In this document: piece after piece, positions 1-9,615 of the stretch
Position numbering within the stretch: the first letter of the stretch is position 1
How the letters are laid out: each line of letters begins with the position of its first letter
Source of the DNA: Cymbomonas tetramitiformis
Lineage: Eukaryota; Chlorophyta; Pyramimonadophyceae; Pyramimonadales; Pyramimonadaceae
DNA: 29,965 nucleotides
Reading direction: 5' to 3'
Assembly (NCBI GenBank): GCA_001247695.2
Contig: LGRX02015881.1
Location: forward strand, 1 to 29,965
Notes under the pieces: model-generated
Seen by the model: only the letters and a program-made list of their open reading frames with translations
Database searches by the model: none
What the model was told of the DNA's origin: nothing
Translations under genes and position numbers: made by a program

Positions 1-292
1 ACGTGGAACTCTCTTCTGGCCACTGTCACGCGGCTTGACCACTGTCACGCGATCAAATCCTGAAATTTTCAGGAGTGGTTGCGTTCCACTGTCACGTGGA
101 ACTCTCTTCTGGCCACTGTCACGCGGCTTGACCACTGTCACGCGATCAAATCCTGAAATTTTCAGGAGTGGTTGCGTTCCACTGTCACGTGGAACTCTCT
201 TCTGGCCATTGTCACGCGGCTTGACCACTGTCACGCGATCAAATCCTGAAATTTTCAGGAGTGGTTGCGTTCCACTGTCACGTGGAGCAAAG
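1..292. repeat. 93-bp tandem array, about 3.1 copies
   Basis: Units begin at 1, 94, 187 and 280 (partial). They are almost identical; the third has a single C-to-T change in one CACTGTCACG box. Each unit holds three CACTGTCACG boxes, one of which reads CACGTG, and a perfect 8-bp palindrome TCCTGAAA-T-TTTCAGGA (first copy 58-74). The period is a multiple of three, so an 87-codon frame stays open by chance; I do not call it a gene. The array reaches the window edge and may continue to the left. Confidence 0.95.
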
Positions 293-297
293 TGCTG

Positions 298-560
298 AAA
301 AGCGCTGCGCTGATGATGACTGATATGACTGGTGATGACTAAGGATGGCTGATGATGGCTGATGATGACTAATATGACTGATGGTGATGATGACTGGAAA
401 GAGATGCGCCGATGATGATGCTGGCGCTGACTCTATAGTGATGCGCTGATGATGATGCTGGTCATGACTGCTGTGACTGATGATGACTGATGACGACTGA
501 AATGACTGATGATGAGTAAATAGGGATGCGCTGATGATGATGCTGGTGAAATGCGCTGTC
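298..560. repeat. Degenerate TGATGA/TGACTGA simple repeat
   Basis: This stretch is built from imperfect TGATGATGACTGA and TGATGATGATGCTGG blocks interrupted by GATGCGC words. Stop codons are frequent in all frames, and I see no gene or RNA in it. It grades into GGCGA-type words at 560-589 that match the minisatellite to the right of RE1, so both sides probably belonged to one array before RE1 inserted. Confidence 0.8.
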
Positions 561-589
561 CAGGTGGAGCACGTCAGTCAGGCGAGCGG

Positions 590-764
590 TGCTGGAAATG
601 ACACCCTGACTAGTTCGTACAGTCAGGTGTCATATTCAGTGTGTCATCTTCGGTGATCAGCTTGTGTGACAAACTCAGTATATATGTCTATAATCTGAGT
701 TTATCTTGGTTCGTTGTTTCACCGTCGGCAGCGTTCCCCCTCGTGCACTGCTGAGTTTCTAGCA
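590..764 (+). repeat. RE1 5' LTR
   Basis: The LTR has TG...CA ends. Near its start is a long imperfect hairpin: ATGACACC plus CTGACT (598-611) pairs with AGTCAG plus GTGTCAT (621-633), leaving one bulged C. A TATA-like run TATATATG lies at about 678-686, and the LTR ends at TAGCA (764). Confidence 0.93.
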
Positions 765-780
765 GGTTATGGGACCACTT
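765..780 (+). other. RE1 primer binding site (half-tRNA initiator Met type)
   Basis: GGTTATGGG follows the LTR CA directly. Its complement CCCATAACC matches the anticodon-loop region around CAT of initiator tRNA-Met, not the 3' CCA end. This is the half-tRNA primer known from Drosophila copia and other Ty1/copia elements. Confidence 0.8.
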
Positions 781-982
781 CACGCTTGCGTGTTGTGTAT
801 TTTAGCGTAGAATCTTATTTATTTTCATCATATCTTTCGGGAGAGTGTGTCCACGCCTTGTGGCTCACTCAGATTCGGATTCTTCGCTCGAGCTTTGAAC
901 TCGCGGTTTGCGAGGGAATTAGACGGAGTGGTGCTCTACGGATTTTCTTGGGTTGTTTCCGCACTTATTTTCGTTATATTCT

Positions 983-1888
983 ATGGATTCTTCTCAGATT
1001 TCTTCGAGTGAAGAGCTCCTAGCTCTTTTGGATTCTATTGACTCTGGTTTTGCGAGAATCTCGACTCTCAAGAGGTCTCAGTTGATCTCTTTGTGTACTT
1101 CCATGAGCGAGGCTATTGCGCTTTTCCGCTCACCGCAGATTTCTCAGCAGAGTTTGACCGCAGACCCGCCGATCATTTTGGAGATTATTGTTTCAGAGGG
1201 CACACCAGTTGGTGGTGCTATTTCCGATGATGTTGCGGGTTCCGCTATTTCTTTCTGTGAAACAGGCGTCGGAGATTCGCCGGTAATTTTGGCAAATAAA
1301 TCAGTTTCCACTCAGATTACTTCCACTAGACCCTCACCTAGTATACCTAGGGTGAGAAGCGCGCGCGCACAGGCCCCTCCTGTGCGTCGTGAAGTTCATT
1401 ACATTCACGCGCCCCCTATGCCTGGGCCTCCTTCCGCGGACATCGAGGACCAGCGTTTTGAGCAGTATGGCAGTAGTGAGGAGGATGAATCGGAGTACCC
1501 CCCTGGGTATTACGATGATTCAGACAGTTGTGAGGAAGTAGAAGAGGAGCAAGATGGCCACTTGGCCGCTCCGCATTTTTCGTCCGATCGATTGGAACAG
1601 GATGAAACCCTGGACACAGGTTTCCAGGGCGACTCTTATGGCGGAGTTTTAGAGCCCCCTGTTGGGGATGAATTTTTACCGCAGAATGATTTTTCAGTTG
1701 GCACTGTTTCCTATGTCAGAAATGCTATACCTGAGGACGAAAATTACGAAGAGTACACTGTTGAAGAGTGGGCTGCTTGGGAGGCCGAAGCCCATGCATC
1801 TTTCGACACTAGTGGTGCTGGATTTTATGATGAGTATGAATATTTTGAGAACTCAGCTTCCGATGATTACTCTGATGGGTCTTATTAA
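983..1888 (+). CDS. Acidic RE1-encoded protein, unknown function
   Basis: The 301-aa reading starts at ATG 983 (MDSSQISSSEELL). An in-frame upstream ATG at 953 would add ten residues, but 983 looks the more natural start. The first ~60 residues could be helical and Ser-rich. The middle is Pro-rich, and the last third is very acidic and aromatic (for example EEDESEYPPGYYDD and a tail of repeated D/E/Y ending DDYSDGSY). I see no zinc knuckle, protease triad or RT motif, so it is not a recognisable gag or pol. It is the only convincing ORF inside an intact LTR element, so it may be a highly diverged gag or a packaging-related protein. Codon use looks coding: acidic and aromatic residues cluster, and the frame stays open over 900 bp of moderate GC. 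Confidence 0.65.
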   Translation: MDSSQISSSEELLALLDSIDSGFARISTLKRSQLISLCTSMSEAIALFRSPQISQQSLTADPPIILEIIVSEGTPVGGAISDDVAGSAISFCETGVGDSPVILANKSVSTQITSTRPSPSIPRVRSARAQAPPVRREVHYIHAPPMPGPPSADIEDQRFEQYGSSEEDESEYPPGYYDDSDSCEEVEEEQDGHLAAPHFSSDRLEQDETLDTGFQGDSYGGVLEPPVGDEFLPQNDFSVGTVSYVRNAIPEDENYEEYTVEEWAAWEAEAHASFDTSGAGFYDEYEYFENSASDDYSDGSY

Positions 1889-2330
1889 TCCTTAAACAGA
1901 CAGGCGGTGCTCCCTTTTACAATTCTCCACCACTTGCTGTAGTTTTGGACCGAAGAATGTTGTTTTATTTCTCACCACTTGCGGGCAGCTTCTCAAATTA
2001 AGACGAGCAATTTACAGGCAGGAGACCTTTACGTTCGCAGAGTTACAAGCTAAACCGACAGGCAGACTTATTTTTACATTCTCCATCACATGCAGACAGG
2101 CGAGATCTGTGGGAGCACCCACCACTAGCTGGCAAGGACGCATTTTGACCGATCAGATTTTATTTTAGCAAGATCTCTAGCTTTAGCAAGTATCATTTTT
2201 TTGCTTAAGCTCTCATCGACCACTTGTGACTTTTCTAGCTTCTAGGCTTAACAATCTTGCATCTTACACTGTAAGCCTAGTAGCTAGGGTGGTGTGTTGT
2301 CACAAGCTGTCCACCTCAGATGAGGTGGTG
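1889..2330 (+). other. RE1 3' untranslated region with polypurine tract
   Basis: No ORF is credible here. It holds two diverged copies of a segment starting AAACAGACAGGCGG / AAACCGACAGGCAG (near 1895 and 2051), followed by TTTTACA(A)TTCTCCA(C/T)CAC. It ends in a perfect hairpin CCACCTCA-GA-TGAGGTGG (2311-2328), whose right arm forms the purine-rich TGAGGTGGTG tract abutting the 3' LTR. Confidence 0.7.
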
Positions 2331-2505
2331 TGCTGGAAATGACACCCTGACTAGTTCGTACAGTCAGGTGTCATATTCAGTGTGTCATCTTCGGTGATCA
2401 GCTTGTGTGACAAACTCAGTATATATGTCTATAATCTGAGTTTATCTTAGTTCGTTGTTTCACCGTCGGCAGCGTTCCCCCTCGTGCACTGCTGAGTTTC
2501 TAGCA
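2331..2505 (+). repeat. RE1 3' LTR
   Basis: 175-bp copy of 590-764 with one visible substitution. It is followed by AGCGG, the right target-site duplicate. Confidence 0.93.
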
Positions 2506-2510
2506 AGCGG

Positions 2511-3945
2511 TCCGTTTCTTTCAAGGCGAGCGGGCATTGCGGTGACACGAGCACAACATTTCAGGTGATGCGTGCTAGTTAGGCGATGCATGCGTGTAAT
2601 CGATACGCTCACTTCAGGCGATCCGCGCATTTCGGGCGAAATGTGCATCTCAGGCGATGCACGTGTTACAGGCGAGCGCGCGTTACAGGTGGTGTGTGCG
2701 CTCCAGGCGACTCAAGCGTTTCAGTCGATACGCGCGTTTCAGGCGACATGCGCATTTCAGGCGAACGCGTCCTTTCCGGGCGCAGGGCGGAACGCGCATT
2801 TCGGGCGACATAGGTGTTTCCGGCAGATGCGCATTGCAGCGAAACGAGCACTCAATGTGATGTGCACATTTCGGGCGAAGCGCGCCTTTCAGGCAAATTA
2901 CGAATTTCCGATGACGTACGCGTTTCAGGCGTTATGCGTATTCCTGGCGGCGTGTGCGCTTCGGGTGACACGAGCACTTCCGGTGACACATGCGCCCTAC
3001 TGATACGCACGCTGCAAGCGATGTGCAAGCTTCGGGCGATAAATGCAACTCGGACTGCGTGAACTGCGCCTTTCAGGTGATGCGCGCTGGCCTGGCGCTG
3101 TGCGACATTCAGGCGGTGCTCGCCATTCCGGTGAGGCATGCATGTCGTCGATACCCTCGGGTTCCAAGCGGACTGTGAACTTCGGGTGTCGTTGTGCGAA
3201 ACAGGCGGTGCGCGCGTCTCGGGCGATGCACGTGTTTCAGGCAACGGGCGCGTTGCAGTGAAACGAGCGCTTCCGGCGAGGTGTGAACTTCAGGTGATGT
3301 CGGGCGGAACAAGCGGTGTGCGCGTCTCGGGTGATACACGTGTTTCAGGCAACAGGCGTATTGCAGCAAACCGAGCATTTCAGGCGATGCGCACATTTCG
3401 CGCGAAGCGCTCCTTTCAGGCAAACATGCCTTTCAGGCAACACGCGCTATCCTGGTGATGCGCGCCATTCTGGTGATGTGCGCCATCTGGGCGAAACGCG
3501 CCTTTCAGACGGTGTGTGTCGTTCAGGCGATGCGCGCTATTCAGGCGAGTCGAGCGTTTCGGGCGATACACGTGTTTCAGGCGACAGGCGCATTGCAGCG
3601 AATCGAGCATTTCAGGCGATGCGCACATTTCGTGCGAAGTGCGCCTTTCGGGCGAACATGCCTTTCAGGCGACACGCGCCATCCTGGTGATGCGCGCCGT
3701 CCGGGCGGAACGCGCCCATCAGACGGTGTGTGCCTTTCGGGTAATGCGCGCCATTCAGACGAATCAAGCGTTTCAGGCGAAAGGGGCATTTCGGTCGGTA
3801 CACGCGTTTCGTCGATATGCGCATTTCAGGCGAACGCGTCTTTCCGGGCGAACGCGCCTTTCCGAGCGAATGCGCCTTTTAGGCAGAGCGCGCCCTTCAG
3901 GCGGAACGCGCCTTTCAGGCCGCACGCGCCTTCGTCAGGCTTTTC
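2511..3945. repeat. Degenerate TTTCAGGCGA-type minisatellite with higher-order repeats
   Basis: About 1.4 kb is made of variants of (GCGC)(A/G)TTTCAGGCGA(A/T)(A/G)CG with a basic step near 18 bp. A longer block is repeated: CACGTGTTTCAGGC occurs near 3229, 3337 and 3569. The last two lie 232 bp apart within ~140-bp segments of high similarity (about 3327-3465 and 3559-3695). Because the step is near a multiple of three, many frames stay open on both strands and give low-complexity AFQA-like peptides. I treat these as repeat artefacts. Confidence 0.9.
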
Positions 3946-4779
3946 AGGTGAGGGCAGGAGTCAGGAGTCAGGGAAATGGAGACAAGGGGAGTATAAGAGT
4001 GAGTAGGGAAGAGCGCGCTTGCGGAGCCGGCAGGTCGCTGCTGCCGGTGGGCTGCGAGCTTGAGGGTGACGTGCGTCTGTTGTGGGCTGCTACCCACCAG
4101 TGAAGTTGTTTTCGCGGACCTGCACACCAAGCCATACAGAGCCTCCCCCAACCCGAAAAAGCAAGTAGGAAAGGAGCACGGCCGCTTTGGCCCGGAGGCA
4201 TGGCTGGAAGGGCCGAAAGCAGGTGTCGCAGTTGGCATGGCACTAGAAAGGTCGCAGAGCTGCGCAAAGCTGGCGTCTCAGGCGCCATGGCTGCGAAGCA
4301 CTGTACCCGTGCTGAAGCGTCACAAGAGAAGCACACTCAACAAAAGTTGCTGACCCAATCTGCTACAAAGTTTGAAAAACCATGTCAGGCATGCACAAGC
4401 TGGCCTGAAGTGCACTGAGCCTATGGCTGCCGTGTCACTCCGCGCGCGAGCCTGGTGCCATCACATAGGAGTTCACACACAAGTGACAACAAAGGAGATC
4501 CGAGGAATATTTCAAAACCAACGAAGAGGTTCAGCTCTCTGTTGGGTGACACCGTTCCAGCAGAACAAACCAACACTTTGCAATTGGGCATTCACTGCGG
4601 CTCGCGTGTCGTGCGCCCAGGTCGCGGCACGAGCGGCTCCTGCGGTGAATGCCCCCAACCTGCCACAATGCCTAGTTGGCGCACTTCGAGCAGCCAAGTA
4701 CGAGTTCACGTCAAAACTTATGAAAGAAACTGCGGGCAAAGGCGTGCTTCGGCACACGCATGGCAAAAAGGCATGGGTC
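3946..4779. other. Intergenic DNA, no gene recognised
   Basis: Several overlapping frames stay open for 70-120 codons but none has convincing protein character. A small GC hairpin CCGGCAG...CTGCCGG lies near 4028-4045. The right half shares words (AGGTGT, GAATTC, CACAACCTGTCA) with the satellite that follows and may be an older, more decayed part of it. Confidence 0.5.
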
Positions 4780-5330
4780 AGGTGTCCAAACCCGAGCTGG
4801 CGCGTCGCCAACTATGAATTCCCACAACCTGTCATACAGGCCCGTCGGGGAATTCACCGCTGCCAACGCCCGCATAGGTCGAATTCACAAAGACAAACAC
4901 AATGCAAACTGAGGGGAAAACATGCGTTCGGCTGTAATGTTGTCAGAAGGTTGCAGCCAGGTGTCTGGACTCAAGCTGGCGCGCCGTCAGCCGTGATTTC
5001 CCACAACCTGTCACACGGGTCCGTTCGGGGAATTCAACGCTGCCACAACAGCCTGCGCAGGTCGAATTCACAAAGGTAAACATCATACAAACTGTGGGGA
5101 AAACATGGGTTCGGCTACAACCTCGTCAAACAGCAAAAGTCAGGTGTCACGGCTCGAGTTAGCGCGGCTACGGTTGTGCATTCCCAAACGCCGGTCACAT
5201 ACGCCGGTTTGAGCCTATTCAGCAAGCACGCCCTGCGGTGTTCGAATTCGCATAGCAAATGGTGCAAAATTTGGCACAAAAAGGCCGGGCGCATCGTGCA
5301 CACACGTGTACACTGCTGAGAGTGCCTGTA
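4780..5330. repeat. About 180-bp diverged satellite, roughly three units
   Basis: Units start with AGGTGT at 4780, 4959 and 5142 (spacing 179 and 183). Conserved words recur in order: a CTGGCGCG-like word, CCCACAACCTGTCA, GGGGAATTCA, GGTCGAATTCACAAAG, GGGGAAAACATG and TTCGGCT. The third unit is the most diverged. Confidence 0.75.
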
Positions 5331-6085
5331 ACGGTTCGCCGTCGCGGGTGTGAATTTATGATAAACGCAGCTTCGGGCTATCTCGCCGCTACGCGCTCAA
5401 CGGGGAAAATGCCCCTCTGTGAGAATTCACGAGCGTGTTCTGAATTCGCGAACGTTTTCGGACAGCTGCGGATCTCCACCGCTGCGGAACGGCGACATGC
5501 GTGTCTATTGCTGCGCCACGTAAAACATGCCAGGCGGCAACGCGCTTCTGCCGCGCCGGCTCGTGGATTCGCAAAACGGGCGCGGGCCTAACTTGTACAC
5601 GCAGACTGTAGATTCAGGCTCAGATGGAAGCATGAAAAGCAGAAGGGCAAACGAGCAACACAGGGGGCAATTCACAGATAAAACAAGCACCCCGGCACGA
5701 CTTCGCACATACATCAGAGTGGCGTGCCGGCACTCTGGGGATCCGAACCAGACTCCGTTACAAACTGCTAGTGACAAAGCTCTCATGTGGATTCGAAGCA
5801 TATGTCGATGCATATATCACATTTAATACTAGGCCACAAGAGGCGCAAATATCACCGTATCCCGCAGAATGGTTGTGAAAGGTTCGGATCTAACTTTTCG
5901 AAAGCAGGAGCTAGCTAAATTTACACAGGTTTACAGCAGGGCGCGGCAGGTGGTTTTGCACTCGCACAGAGTTTGCGGAGAACTGCGTGTGACCTACACT
6001 GGCTGAGACCAAAGTTTACGAGCTGCGGCCGCTGCGCGGCCGATCGCGATTTTTGACACGACAAGAATGGAAAGCAGCTCGTAAA
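5331..6085. other. Intergenic DNA upstream of RE2
   Basis: No gene is supported. 5340-5480 keeps GAATTC-containing words and may be a decayed satellite unit. A GC-rich palindromic stretch GCGGCCGCTGCGCGGCCG lies at about 6025-6042. The RE2 target duplicate CTCTG lies at 6086-6090. Confidence 0.45.
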
Positions 6086-6090
6086 CTCTG

Positions 6091-6347
6091 TCATGGGGAG
6101 ACAGACTTTCGCCCCCCCCATAAAATGGGGGTGACTGTCTCTTCCTGTGTCACCCCTCGCCGTGTAGTGTCACTTGCATCTTGCCTGCCGTCAGTTCCGT
6201 CCGATAATAAAACACCTAAGTTATTTTATTATCTCATCTTAGACTGTGATATGCTGAGTGGCCTCTGCCTCCCACTCGTTGTTTCTTGCCGGGTTGGCCT
6301 ATATATATATCCACCCTTTGTATATATGTATTTCGTCCTTCCCGTCA
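6091..6347 (+). repeat. RE2 5' LTR
   Basis: It holds nested inverted repeats near the start (GAGACAG with CTGTCTC, inner CCCCCAT with ATGGGGG) and a second pair GGGGTGAC/GTCACCCC. An AATAAA signal (6206-6211) lies inside a perfect 10-bp hairpin GATAATAAAA/TTTTATTATC (6203-6212 with 6224-6233). A TATATATATAT run is at about 6300-6310. Confidence 0.92.
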
Positions 6348-6362
6348 GGTTATGGGCTTGAC
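6348..6362 (+). other. RE2 primer binding site (half-tRNA type)
   Basis: GGTTATGGGCTTGACC follows the LTR CA and matches the complement of the initiator tRNA-Met anticodon region. It shares the first nine bases with the PBS of RE1 and RE3. Confidence 0.78.
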
Positions 6363-7531
6363 CACTTGGTAGTGGTCGCTCATCATTCTCGCCTTCTCTG
6401 ATCCCGCGACCACCTTGCTTGCGGTCACAACGTCGCCCCTCGCGTCGTTGATCTTCATTTGAGCACCCTTGTCCTCTACACCTCCATCTTGACCCCGTGT
6501 GCCTCATCGACACCGGGAATTTCGTCGAGCACCCTGTCCTCGACCCAACATCTACGCGAGCACCTTTGTCCTCGACGATTTTACTTTGCGCTCTGGCCAG
6601 CAGCACCTCAACTGCAGCACAATTGGCTTGTCGCACGACGTTTTTGACGTCACCGCCGTTTTCCCCGCGAAAATCTACCCCGATTTGACCCTTCCATCGC
6701 TGGATTCGGTTGATTTTTCAAAAAGTTATCTCTCCACTTGGGAACCCTATCTTTTGGTCCGCAGAATTCTGCAGCCTGCTGTCGGCCATGTTTGTTGAGC
6801 TCCAACGTGCTCGCATGGCCGCTGTTCGGGATGCCCTTGCGTCCCTTCGGGCGCATCGGCAGCTTTTTACCGCGGATTGTGGTCTGGTGGTGTCTGGTGG
6901 TGCTTATGCACCAGACACCAAAGTCGAGTCCATCGAACCCATCGTCGACATGAGCTTTGACCACTACGAGCTCACCCCGCAGCATCCTCCACTCTCCCCT
7001 CCACCCTGCGTGCCCCTTGGCCACTGCCTGGTGGTGTTTGGTGGTGCTGCAGCCATCATCCCGCCGCTTTTCCTCTCTGATTTCGCGCTTGTGTGCGGCA
7101 GAGTGGAGGCACACCTCATCTTCCACCTTCGCCTCTCTCAGAGTGCCCGCGTCACCGCACGCGCTCTGGTGGTGCCGCCCACCCTCGCCCCGCACCGCGT
7201 GGGCGTTGGTTGACCGCATCTTGGCGGCGCTCGACTTCATCCACCATCGAGAGCTACGCCGCCATCCACCCTCGACCGCTGGAGCCTAGGATTGCCGGCT
7301 GGCCTGCGGGAGTAGCTTATCCCCGCAGCACATGCATGAGCGTAAGCCCCTAGAGCACGCATCTAGAGACCAACGCAGGCGAAGCCACACTAGTTGGGTT
7401 GAAAAAGACCCCTTTGGGTCTCACAAGATGTATGTTTCCTTAGGGTTTTGCCTTTGTGCTTGCCGTAGGATGTTAGGCCTGGCCTGGCAAGTTGGCATCG
7501 TGGCACCTCACACCTTCAGGGTGAGGTGGTG
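6363..7531 (+). other. RE2 interior: no convincing ORF, strong hairpin, polypurine tract
   Basis: Overlapping frames of 70-170 codons exist on both strands, but none has recognisable gag, protease or RT motifs, and the best (6710-7213) is of low-complexity character. A perfect 12-bp inverted repeat TGGTGTCTGGTG (6888-6899) / CACCAGACACCA (6909-6920) has a 9-nt loop. GGTGGTG words recur several times. The interior ends in hairpin CACCTCAC (7504-7511) / GTGAGGTG (7521-7528), whose right arm is the purine tract next to the 3' LTR. Confidence 0.6.
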
Positions 7532-7788
7532 TCATGGGGAGACAGACTTTCGCCCCCCCCATAAAATGGGGGTGACTGTCTCTTCCTGTGTCACCCCTCG
7601 CCGTGTAGTGTCACTTGCATCTTGCCTGCCGTCAGTTCCGTCCGATAATAAAACACCTAAGTTATTTTATTATCTCATCTTAGACTGTGATATGCTGAGT
7701 GGCCTCTGCCTCCCACTCGTTGTTTCTTGCCGGGTTGGCCTATATATATATCCACCCTTTGTATATATGTATTTCGTCCTTCCCGTCA
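7532..7788 (+). repeat. RE2 3' LTR
   Basis: Identical to 6091-6347, including TATA run and AATAAA hairpin (7647-7652). Followed by the CTCTG duplicate. Confidence 0.92.
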
Positions 7789-8290
7789 CTCTGGTCTAGT
7801 ACAGAAAAATAAAATAAAAATCCTTAAAAAAGTTTTAAAAAAATCCGTCCGGAGGCTCTGGTCTCAGCCAGAGTACGTCTGACCCGATTCTGATCGGGGA
7901 TTTGTGGATTTCGATCGAAAGACCGGCCATCGCATGCAATCCAATTGCTACCTACAGTACTGTACGTGCTAGAGCTCTACTGTACGATTGAGAGCAGTCG
8001 AGTGAGCAGTCTGAGCCTCTGAGACACAGTCACAGACTCTGTCGACAGACTCGACGGCATCGGCATTCCACTCGACTGAGACTGACAGTTGTCTTGACAG
8101 TGAGTCTTGAGCTCTTGAGTTGACGTCTATCCTCTTGACGCAACCACAAAAACGAAAAGAGTGGAATCAAAGGTTACGAAACAGATGATTTCATGATTAG
8201 ATCGAATGAACATCTCGGAAAGTGGAACGAACCTGTATCAGCAGGACCCAAGAATGAACTCCACAGAAATTTCCTTACTCTGATCCTTGA
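7789..8290. other. AT-rich then inverted-repeat-rich intergenic DNA
   Basis: A-rich DNA at 7800-7845 is followed by short hairpins CTCTGG-TCTCAG-CCAGAG (about 7857-7874) and CCCGAT-TCTG-ATCGGG (about 7883-7898). Around 7958-8110 are many small palindromic words based on CAGTACTGTAC, GACTC and GAGTC. No gene is seen. Confidence 0.45.
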
Positions 8291-9615
8291 TTTTAGCTGT
8301 GGTAAACAACCGTGATTATGTCATTACAAATACAAACTGCGAAAACGCACACTTCACTGAAACTCAACTTTCCAATCACCTTGTTCAAACATGGATAGAT
8401 AACCTTTGAAAATGGCTCTTTTGATGTACATACGTGAAGTAAGTACCTGGCATGGAAGATGCTAGCAGTCGAGTTCCCACTGCATGGAAAAAAAGTGACT
8501 CTCCAGAGCACCCCAACCACGATGACATCCGCGCGTTTGAATTTAGCAGAATACGACTGAAATATGGCATATCGAAAATATTCTTCTTTCTCCGAAAAAC
8601 GTGGCTCAGCGCACTATTTTGTTCGGCGTACGTCTCTTGCCATGCAAGAGGACGGCTGGTCCTATCAGGGTACCCTCGAAGGTACGCAAGGCCTGACGTA
8701 CACTATTGCGTTGTTGGTTAACACTACCTTGCATTCACCGGGAGAAGGCCAGCAAGATACGGCAGATTTGCAACATAATTTCTCAGAGTTTCATTTGTGA
8801 CGATTGAATCACCAATCTGTCGCTCTGGGTCCCTTGTATTTTCTCGAGAACGACAGTTTTTACGGGCTTTTAAACGCGAAATTCACACACTATCCCACAG
8901 AGTAAATGCCGCGCTTGTGAGGGGATTATCCGCGAGGGAGCACTCAAAGTGTTTGCCTCATGCATCTCTATGCTCTTCCAGAAGACGAGGTTGTCTATAG
9001 AATCGTATGTAAAGAGTTACCGCGTGTCAATATGTTCATCTGGGAGGGTGAAACTCAGCACAAATGCCGTGCTTGTCTGTGCTTTCATCTCGGTGAATAT
9101 AACTCAGAGCGTTCTCGGCATGTTTCAGCGAATTCATCTAGAAGGGTGATACTCAATCCTCTAGGCCCTCTTAGACATGTAAGTGCACTTTCTTCCTTAA
9201 GCCCGCTCGATCCAAAAGAGACGATTCAATCGGTTGGCAAAGCCTGATATCAACAGAACGTGCCGTGCTTTAATGTGTTGTTTGATTGGTCTGTTCGGAA
9301 TGCTTTTGTTGCCACCGCAGCACACTTATCCATCGCATAGTACACCGCACACAGTCGCGAGGTCAAACGACATGCATACGTTCCTTCGAAGCCGATGCGT
9401 GCTATTTCCAAGGTAGCCAACCTATCAGGCGGAGGCTCCCAAAATCAAGCAGAACCTTCGAGCCTTGGCGCGGACCACCGGCAGTCGGCAGCTACCCGAG
9501 AGCTACCAATGGCAAGCAGAGCTTTCCATCCTCAGCGACGCGCGCATGCTGGCATCGTCTCATTTGGTTGTGCGGGAGGTCGTTTGCATGTGTGTCTCAG
9601 AGCAGCAGCGCCCCG
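8291..9615. other. Unclassified DNA, possibly decayed coding sequence
   Basis: Short frames on both strands (for example 8564-8800 plus, 78 codons, starting MAYRKYSSFSEKR) have fairly natural composition but no motif I recognise. The word AAATGCCG(C/T)GCTTGT occurs near 8905 and 9064, with a weaker relative near 9257, hinting at an old ~160-190-bp tandem duplication. I cannot support a gene. Confidence 0.3.

Larger units (their letters stand above)
590..2505 (+). mobile_element. RE1, complete short non-autonomous LTR retrotransposon
   Basis: Two 175-bp direct repeats (590-764 and 2331-2505) start TGCTGG and end TAGCA. They are flanked by a 5-bp target-site duplication AGCGG (585-589 and 2506-2510). 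The 5' LTR is followed directly by a half-tRNA-type primer binding site, and the 3' LTR is preceded by a purine tract inside a hairpin. The LTRs differ at one visible position (TCTTGG versus TCTTAG), so the insertion is recent. Total length is 1916 bp, with one ORF and no reverse transcriptase, integrase or RNase H. It must depend on enzymes supplied by another element. Orientation follows from PBS and ORF. Confidence 0.93.
6091..7788 (+). mobile_element. RE2, complete short non-autonomous LTR retrotransposon
   Basis: Direct repeats at 6091-6347 and 7532-7788 (257 bp) are identical as far as I can read, which implies a very recent insertion. The flanks carry CTCTG (6086-6090 and 7789-7793), a 5-bp target-site duplication. 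With that duplication the LTR starts TCATGG, not TG, and ends GTCA. The preceding TG on both sides comes from the duplicate on the left and the purine tract on the right. A half-tRNA PBS (6348-6356) and a purine tract in a hairpin (7504-7531) are present. The 1.2-kb interior encodes nothing I recognise, so this is a TRIM/LARD-like parasite. Orientation follows PBS, TATA box and poly(A) signal. Confidence 0.92.

Noticed and set aside
1..292. CRISPR-like array
   Set aside because: The units are contiguous 93-bp repeats with no unique spacers, in a clearly eukaryotic context.
35..298. 87-codon ORF over the 93-bp array
   Set aside because: It is open only because the repeat length is divisible by three; there is no independent sign of coding.
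2572..4103. Many 60-195-codon ORFs in the minisatellite
   Set aside because: Low-complexity AFQA/FRANA peptides in several frames and both strands are typical of repeat artefacts.
6650..7240. ORFs on both strands inside RE2 as a gag gene
   Set aside because: Overlapping frames have similar length and no zinc knuckle or capsid-like motif; none stands out as coding.
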